Source: an uncultured Paraburkholderia sp.
GTDB taxonomy: Bacteria; Pseudomonadota; Gammaproteobacteria; Burkholderiales; Burkholderiaceae
NCBI GenBank assembly: GCA_937917025.1
Contig: CALFSF010000124.1
Location: 1-10,636, forward strand
Reading direction: 5' to 3'
Length of the DNA: 10,636 bases
Shown: positions 6,421-10,636 of the stretch, in pieces
Numbering within the stretch: the stretch's first letter is position 1
How the letters are laid out: each line of letters begins with the position of its first letter
Notes under the pieces: model-generated
Told to the model about the DNA's origin: nothing
What the model saw: the letters and a program-made list of their open reading frames with translations, nothing else
Database searches by the model: none
Program-made: the position numbers and the translations under genes

Positions 6421-7839
6421 TCAGGCTCCGATCAGGCTCTGGCCGCACACGCGCACCACCTGACCCGTTATGCCCGCTGAGCCCGGATGCGCGAGCCATG
6501 CGATCGTCTGCGCGACGTCGACCGGCAGGCCGCCCTGGCTCAGCGAATTCATGCGGCGTCCTGCCTCGCGGATCGCGAGCGGTATCTTCGCGGTCATCTG
6601 CGTTTCGATGAAGCCAGGCGCGACCGCGTTGATCGTGATGTGCCGGTCGAGCAGATGCGGCGCCATGCCCTGCACGCGTCCGATCACACCGGCTTTCGAC
6701 GTCGCGTAGTTGCTTTGCCCGGCATTGCCCGCAATGCCGCTGATCGACGATACGCCGATAATCCGTCCACCGTGGCGCAGCGTGCCGGCTTCGAGCAGCG
6801 CATCGTCGATGCGTTCCTGCGCCGCCAGATTGATGTCGATGACGCTGCGCCACGCGGCCCCGGTCATCTTCGCGATGGTCCTGTCCTTCGTGATGCCGGC
6901 GTTGTGCACGACGATGTCGATACCGTTTTCATCGAGCGCCGCAGCGAGTTGCGCCGGCGTTTCCGGTGCGGCGATGTCGAAGGCGAGGGCGGTGCCGTTG
7001 ACCGCGCGCATCGTGTGATCGAGCGCCTCTTTCGCGGACGGAATGTCGACGCCGATCACCTGTGCGCCTTCGGCCGCGAGCACGTCCGCAATCGAGGCGC
7101 CGATGCCGCGCGCCGCGCCCGTCACCAGCGCGCGGCGGCCCGCGAGCGGCTGCGTCCAGTCGAATACGGGCAGCGCGTGCGCCACGGCGTCGATGCGCAC
7201 GACCTGGCCCGACACATACGCCGAGCGCGGCGACAGGAAAAAACGCAGCGTGGCTTCGGTCAGTGCTTCCGCGCCGGGCGTCACGTAGATCAGGCTGGAC
7301 GTGACGCCGCGACGCGCTTCCTTGCCGAGCGAGCGCGTGAAGCCTTCGAGCGCGCGCTGAGCGGTCCATTGCCGCGTGGTTGCACATGCTTCCGGCGGCC
7401 GCCCGAACACGACGATGCGCCCGCACGTATCCAGCGAGCGCAACGCATCGTGAAAGAACGCATGGAGCGTATCGAACTGCGTGACGTCTTCGATGCCGCT
7501 CGCGTCGAACAGCAGCGCGCTCATGCGACCTTGCGTCGAACCGCCGGCACCGCTCACGACCGGTTCGAAGCGACCGGTCATCATTGCGTGTCGTTGCGCG
7601 AGGGAAATCCACAAACCCGCGCTCTCATGCGCGACGCCCGTCATGCCGGTACGCGCGATCATGCCGGCGAGCGCTTCGAGCATCCGGGGCTGCGGTCCGG
7701 CGCCCACGGCAATCCATCCTTCGAACTCAGGCCGGTCCGCGCGATAGCGGCGCAGCACCGCGGGTTTCGGCAGCCCGAGCGCGCTTGCGAGCCGCGCGCC
7801 AAACGGCGAGTTGACGAAGTTCAGGTAAGCGTCGTTCAT
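6421..7839 (-). CDS. fabG: high-molecular-weight FabG (FabG4-like) 3-oxoacyl-ACP/CoA reductase
   Basis: A 472-residue two-domain short-chain dehydrogenase, about twice the length of ordinary FabG (~245). The C-terminal domain (about 230-472) is a complete ketoreductase: cofactor motif TGAARGIG (240-247), Asp265 at the end of beta-2 (an acidic residue here favours NAD(H) over NADP(H)), NAG at 313-315, and the catalytic tetrad Asn337, Ser365, Tyr378, Lys382, then NAVAPGFIETQM and the C-terminal VCGQSLIGA. The N-terminal domain (about 1-225) opens with VNSPFGARLASALGLPKP and LRRY, resembling mycobacterial FabG4, and has a Rossmann/flavodoxin-like feel but no intact cofactor or catalytic motifs. 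FabG4-type enzymes reduce 3-oxoacyl-CoA with NADH to the (R)-3-hydroxy form, or the reverse. The Shine-Dalgarno is weak. It is followed by the MaoC gene after two bases, which makes the two likely functional partners. The symbol is given by family only; it is probably not the essential fatty-acid-synthesis fabG. Confidence 0.9.
   Translation of the reverse strand: MNDAYLNFVNSPFGARLASALGLPKPAVLRRYRADRPEFEGWIAVGAGPQPRMLEALAGMIARTGMTGVAHESAGLWISLAQRHAMMTGRFEPVVSGAGGSTQGRMSALLFDASGIEDVTQFDTLHAFFHDALRSLDTCGRIVVFGRPPEACATTRQWTAQRALEGFTRSLGKEARRGVTSSLIYVTPGAEALTEATLRFFLSPRSAYVSGQVVRIDAVAHALPVFDWTQPLAGRRALVTGAARGIGASIADVLAAEGAQVIGVDIPSAKEALDHTMRAVNGTALAFDIAAPETPAQLAAALDENGIDIVVHNAGITKDRTIAKMTGAAWRSVIDINLAAQERIDDALLEAGTLRHGGRIIGVSSISGIAGNAGQSNYATSKAGVIGRVQGMAPHLLDRHITINAVAPGFIETQMTAKIPLAIREAGRRMNSLSQGGLPVDVAQTIAWLAHPGSAGITGQVVRVCGQSLIGA
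6426..6429 (-). promoter_or_regulatory. ribosome binding site that fixes the MaoC start
   Basis: GGAG on the minus strand, seven bases before the ATG at 6418, lying inside the last codons of the FabG gene. It supports the 306-residue form of the hydratase over the longer in-frame ORF that begins at 6853, and is consistent with coupled translation of the two genes. Confidence 0.6.
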
Positions 7840-7917
7840 CGTCCGGTTCCGCGGTGGGTTGTGTTGCCGTTCATCGTGGGCGACGCAGCCCGCGCGTGGC
7901 GGGACGCGTGTTTCGAC

Positions 7918-10416
7918 TCAGGCGGCCATTTCGATGGCGCGTTCGAGCGCATCCTTGCGCTTTTGCAGATCGGCGAGCATGCCGAAGTCGGCCGGGAAGT
8001 CGTCGACCTTGACGACTTCCTCGCCGTAGCGGGCATAGTCGGCCAGCACGCCGCGCTCGCTGCCGTCGATGAGGCCGCGCTCTTCGGCGGTTTCGATCCA
8101 TGCCGTCAGATCGGGCAGGCTTTGTGGCATGGGCGCGATCAAGCCACTTTTGACGGCTCCGCGCAGCTTCTGCTCGATCTGCGTGACGCGCGGCGTCAGC
8201 GCGAACACGAGTTCGCCATAGCCGAGCGGGTCGACGTCGACCGGTGGAACATACGAATCGGCCACGAGGCGCTCGCGTGCCGCTCCGGGCGTCTGCATCA
8301 GTTCGGCAATCGCCGTGCCGAGGCTGTCCGACGGCGCGCGATGCGGCAGACCGAACGGAAACGCGAGCACGCGCACGAGACCCGCCGCGAACCGGTCCGG
8401 ATAATTCGCGAGCACGCCGTCGATGGCCTGCTGCGCCTGGTACAGCGCATCCTCGACGCCCCAGCGCACGAGCGGCAGGTCGCTCTCCTGACGGCCTTCG
8501 TCCTCGAAGCGCTTGAGCGTCGCCGAGATCAGGTACAGCTGCGAGAGCACGTCGCCGAGCCGCCCCGAAATACGCTCGCGACGCTTCAGGTCGGCGCCCA
8601 GCACGAACATCGAAATATCGGCGAGCAGCGCGAACGCGGTGGAGATGCGCGTCGCCGCGCGATAGTAGTGAACGAGCGGCGCGTGCGCGCGTTGCGGCTT
8701 CGCGATGAAAACGCCCCCTGTCAGGCCGTAGACGAAACTGCGCATCGCGTTCGACAGCGTGAAGCTCGCGTGCCCGAAGAACGCCTTGTCGAAATCGCGT
8801 AGAGCCTTGTGGCGATCGGCCTCGCGCGTGGCGGCCATTTCCTTTAGCACGTACGGATGACAGCGGATCGCGCCCTGACCGAAGATGATCAGGCAGCGCG
8901 TGAGAATATTCGCGCCTTCGACGGTGATCGAGATCGGCACCTGCTGGTACGCGCGCGCGAGAAAATTCGACGGTCCCATGCAGATGCCCTTGCCGGCGAC
9001 GACGTCCATGCCGTCGTTGATGACCTTCCGGCCGCGTTCGGTGATGTGATACTTCGCGATCGCCGAAATCACCGAGGGCTTTTCGCCGAGATCGACCGCC
9101 TGCGCCGACAGCCGGCGCGCGGCATCCATCACGTAGAGGTTGCCGCCCATGCGGCCGAGCGCTTCCTGCACGCCCTCGAATCTGCCGATGGCGGTGCGGA
9201 ACTGCCGGCGCACCGCAGCGTAGGCGCCCGTGCCGCGCACGGCCAGCTTCGCCATGCCGACGTTCGACGACGGCAGCGAAATCGCCCGGCCCGCCGCGAG
9301 ACATTCCATCAACATGCGCCAGCCGTTGCCCACCTGAGCGCGTCCGCCGATCACCCAGTCGAGCGGAATGAACACATCGCGGCCGGAATTCGGGCCATTC
9401 TGGAACACGGCGTTCAACGGCCAGTGACGGCGGCCGATCCTGACGCCGGGGTGCGTCACCGGAATCAGCGCACAGGTGATGCCGGGTTCGTCCTCGCCGT
9501 CTAGCAGATGGTCCGGGTCGCACGCGCGGAAGGCGAGACCGAGTACCGTCGCGACTGGTCCGAGCGTGATGTAGCGCTTGTCCCACGTCACGCGAAAACC
9601 CAGCGTTTCGCGGCCTTCGAACGTGCCTTTGCAGACGATGCCCACGTCGGGAATCGCCGCCGCATCGGAGCCGGCGTACGGGCTCGTCAACGCGAAGCAG
9701 GGGATTTCGTCGCCGTTCGCGAGGCGCGGCAGATAGTGGTTCTTTTGCGCTTCGGTGCCGTAGTGCATCAGCAGTTCGGCGGGGCCGAGCGAGTTCGGCA
9801 CCATCACCGAAACGGCTGCTGCCGAACAGCGCGTGGCGAGCTTCATGATGACCTGCGAATGCGCGTACGCGGAGAACTGCCTGCCGCCGTACTGCTTCGG
9901 AATGATCATGCCAAGGAAGCCTTTCTCCTTGATGAACTGCCACGTCTCAGGTGAGAGGTCCTGCCACACCGCGCTGGTTTCCCAGTCGTTCGCGAGATCG
10001 CACAGGTGCTGGCATTCGTTGTCGAGGAACGCCTGTTCTTCAGCCGTGAGCGTGGCCGGACCATGGGCGAGCAGCGTGTCCCAGCGCGGGCGCCCGGAGA
10101 AGAGCGCCGCGTCCCACCAGACCGTGCCGGCTTCGATGGCGTCACGCTCGGTCGGCGACATCTCGGGCAGGATCTTGCGGAAGACTTCGAGCACGGGCTT
10201 CGTGAGCCATGCGCGGCGCAGGGGCTTGATCGCGAGGATGAGCGCTGGAAGCACGAGCACGATGGCAAGCAGCGTCGTGACGGCGGGTCCTGCCGCACCT
10301 GTCAGGAACGCGGCCGCGACCCACACGACCATGAACGCCAGCCACCATGCGGCGCGCGCCTCGATGAAGACGAGTCCGGCACTCACGACGAAGAGCGCAA
10401 CGATCAGCCACGGCAT
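7918..10416 (-). CDS. fadE: FadE-type acyl-CoA dehydrogenase with N-terminal membrane segments
   Basis: An 832-residue protein of the long FadE class (E. coli FadE is 814), which introduces the first double bond of acyl-CoA using FAD and passes electrons towards ETF or the respiratory chain. Residues ~2-64 form about three hydrophobic segments (2-18, 24-40, 44-64), followed by a basic KPLRRAW, so the enzyme is likely held on the inner membrane. The dehydrogenase core follows: GFLGMIIPKQYGG (166-178), the FAD/substrate loop CFALTSPYAGSDA (240-252), and ITVEGANILTRCLIIFGQGAIRCHPY (496-521), with Glu500 the likely catalytic base by alignment with the YEG motif of smaller family members (inference). 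The C-terminal region (~540-832) is the extra domain specific to FadE. The start has AGGGAG at 10425-10430, eight bases upstream. It is the first gene of the minus-strand block; the FabG gene follows after 78 bases. Confidence 0.94.
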   Translation of the reverse strand: MPWLIVALFVVSAGLVFIEARAAWWLAFMVVWVAAAFLTGAAGPAVTTLLAIVLVLPALILAIKPLRRAWLTKPVLEVFRKILPEMSPTERDAIEAGTVWWDAALFSGRPRWDTLLAHGPATLTAEEQAFLDNECQHLCDLANDWETSAVWQDLSPETWQFIKEKGFLGMIIPKQYGGRQFSAYAHSQVIMKLATRCSAAAVSVMVPNSLGPAELLMHYGTEAQKNHYLPRLANGDEIPCFALTSPYAGSDAAAIPDVGIVCKGTFEGRETLGFRVTWDKRYITLGPVATVLGLAFRACDPDHLLDGEDEPGITCALIPVTHPGVRIGRRHWPLNAVFQNGPNSGRDVFIPLDWVIGGRAQVGNGWRMLMECLAAGRAISLPSSNVGMAKLAVRGTGAYAAVRRQFRTAIGRFEGVQEALGRMGGNLYVMDAARRLSAQAVDLGEKPSVISAIAKYHITERGRKVINDGMDVVAGKGICMGPSNFLARAYQQVPISITVEGANILTRCLIIFGQGAIRCHPYVLKEMAATREADRHKALRDFDKAFFGHASFTLSNAMRSFVYGLTGGVFIAKPQRAHAPLVHYYRAATRISTAFALLADISMFVLGADLKRRERISGRLGDVLSQLYLISATLKRFEDEGRQESDLPLVRWGVEDALYQAQQAIDGVLANYPDRFAAGLVRVLAFPFGLPHRAPSDSLGTAIAELMQTPGAARERLVADSYVPPVDVDPLGYGELVFALTPRVTQIEQKLRGAVKSGLIAPMPQSLPDLTAWIETAEERGLIDGSERGVLADYARYGEEVVKVDDFPADFGMLADLQKRKDALERAIEMAA

Positions 10417-10595
10417 GACGAATTCTCCCTGTTTTCGAGGTGCGCCCGGGCGCGTCCGTGTGAACGGCGCGCTTGTTCTGGATCGGCCGCCATCGGGCGA
10501 TTAACTGTCAGACCTCATGGTTCACTGCGTGTTCGACTGCATGGATGGATTGTACGGATCGTATCGACGTGCGTGGCGGCGGACCGTCGGCGGTT
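10417..10595 (-). promoter_or_regulatory. leader/promoter region of the fadE gene with a perfect 12-base palindrome
   Basis: This stretch before the fadE ATG contains the Shine-Dalgarno AGGGAG (10425-10430) and a perfect 12-base palindrome GCGCCCGGGCGC at 10442-10453, about 26 bases before the start codon. A TACAAT hexamer on the minus strand at 10549-10554 resembles a -10 box, but I see no convincing -35 at the right spacing. I could not identify a PsrA-, FadR- or TetR-type operator with confidence. The promoter of the block should lie here by position; that is inference. Confidence 0.35.
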
Positions 10596-10636
10596 ATGCC
10601 GGAAGCCACGGTATCGCGAATGCTGGACGTGCTCGC
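10545..10636 (+). CDS. possible N-terminus of a divergent gene, cut by window end
   Basis: A + strand frame is open from well upstream of 10545 to the window end. Possible starts are ATG at 10545 or, more compactly, ATG at 10596, which would give MPEATVSRMLDVLA. Neither has a strong Shine-Dalgarno. A divergently oriented regulator gene is common upstream of fatty-acid clusters, which makes this worth noting, but fewer than 31 codons are visible and no family can be assigned. It could equally be non-coding. Confidence 0.25.
   Translation, partial: MDCTDRIDVRGGGPSAVMPEATVSRMLDVL

Noticed and set aside
6419..6853. Longer N-terminus of the MaoC ORF starting at 6853
   Set aside because: It would overlap the catalytic half of the FabG gene and adds low-complexity Arg-rich residues; the ATG at 6418 has a proper Shine-Dalgarno and gives the expected family length.
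7836..8036. 66-codon minus-strand frame whose TGA overlaps the FabG start in ATGA
   Set aside because: It could in principle couple translation, but it has no Shine-Dalgarno, no motif and mostly overlaps the 3' end of fadE; probably chance.
6487..8802. 771-codon + strand open frame antisense to the FabG and FadE genes
   Set aside because: It is an Arg/His/Ala-rich translation with no recognisable motif, typical of antisense frames in GC-rich genes, while the minus strand carries two clear enzyme families over the same bases.
7871..9943. 690-codon minus-strand frame overlapping fadE in another frame
   Set aside because: Arg-rich out-of-frame reading of fadE; the 7918-10416 frame contains all FadE motifs and a good ribosome binding site.

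Overview
The window is GC-rich and densely coded, with codon use and gene families typical of the Burkholderia group (Paraburkholderia, Caballeronia or a close relative). The genus is inferred from the family types and GC-rich coding style; there is no rRNA or other phylogenetic marker to confirm it. No RNA genes, insertion sequences, CRISPR arrays or phage genes were seen. Coding density is high and no gene-free stretch exceeds 300 bases.

Left edge (1-1200, + strand): the C-terminal part of a vanillyl-alcohol oxidase / p-cresol methylhydroxylase-type flavoprotein, cut by the window edge. A small exported protein of unknown function with a twin-arginine-like leader follows it. No cytochrome c partner gene is visible beside them.

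Main block (1197-10416, - strand): six co-directional genes form a fatty-acid/acyl-CoA module. Read 5' to 3' on the minus strand they are: an 832-residue membrane-anchored FadE-type acyl-CoA dehydrogenase; a 472-residue two-domain high-molecular-weight FabG (FabG4-like) 3-oxoacyl reductase; a 306-residue double-hotdog MaoC-type (R)-hydratase (HtdX-like); a 433-residue FadI/FadA2-like thiolase; a 597-residue FadD acyl-CoA ligase; and an exported DUF1571 protein. Gaps are 78, 2, 149, 63 and 33 bases. The 149-base gap holds a strong hairpin and a possible internal promoter, so the block may be two transcription units.

Together the enzymes can activate a fatty acid (FadD), dehydrogenate it (FadE), hydrate the enoyl thioester (MaoC), interconvert 3-hydroxy and 3-oxo forms (FabG4-like) and cleave or condense (thiolase). 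MaoC and FabG-type enzymes normally handle the (R)-3-hydroxy isomer, while the classical FadB route uses (S). The set therefore looks like a self-contained, FadB-independent, (R)-specific acyl-CoA cycle, running as beta-oxidation or in reverse as elongation. Its FabG4/HtdX/FadA2/acyl-CoA dehydrogenase make-up resembles the Mycobacterium tuberculosis Rv0241c-Rv0244c neighbourhood (established knowledge, recalled not searched).

Right edge (10417-10636): the leader region of the fadE gene with a perfect 12-base palindrome, and possibly the first codons of a divergent + strand gene.
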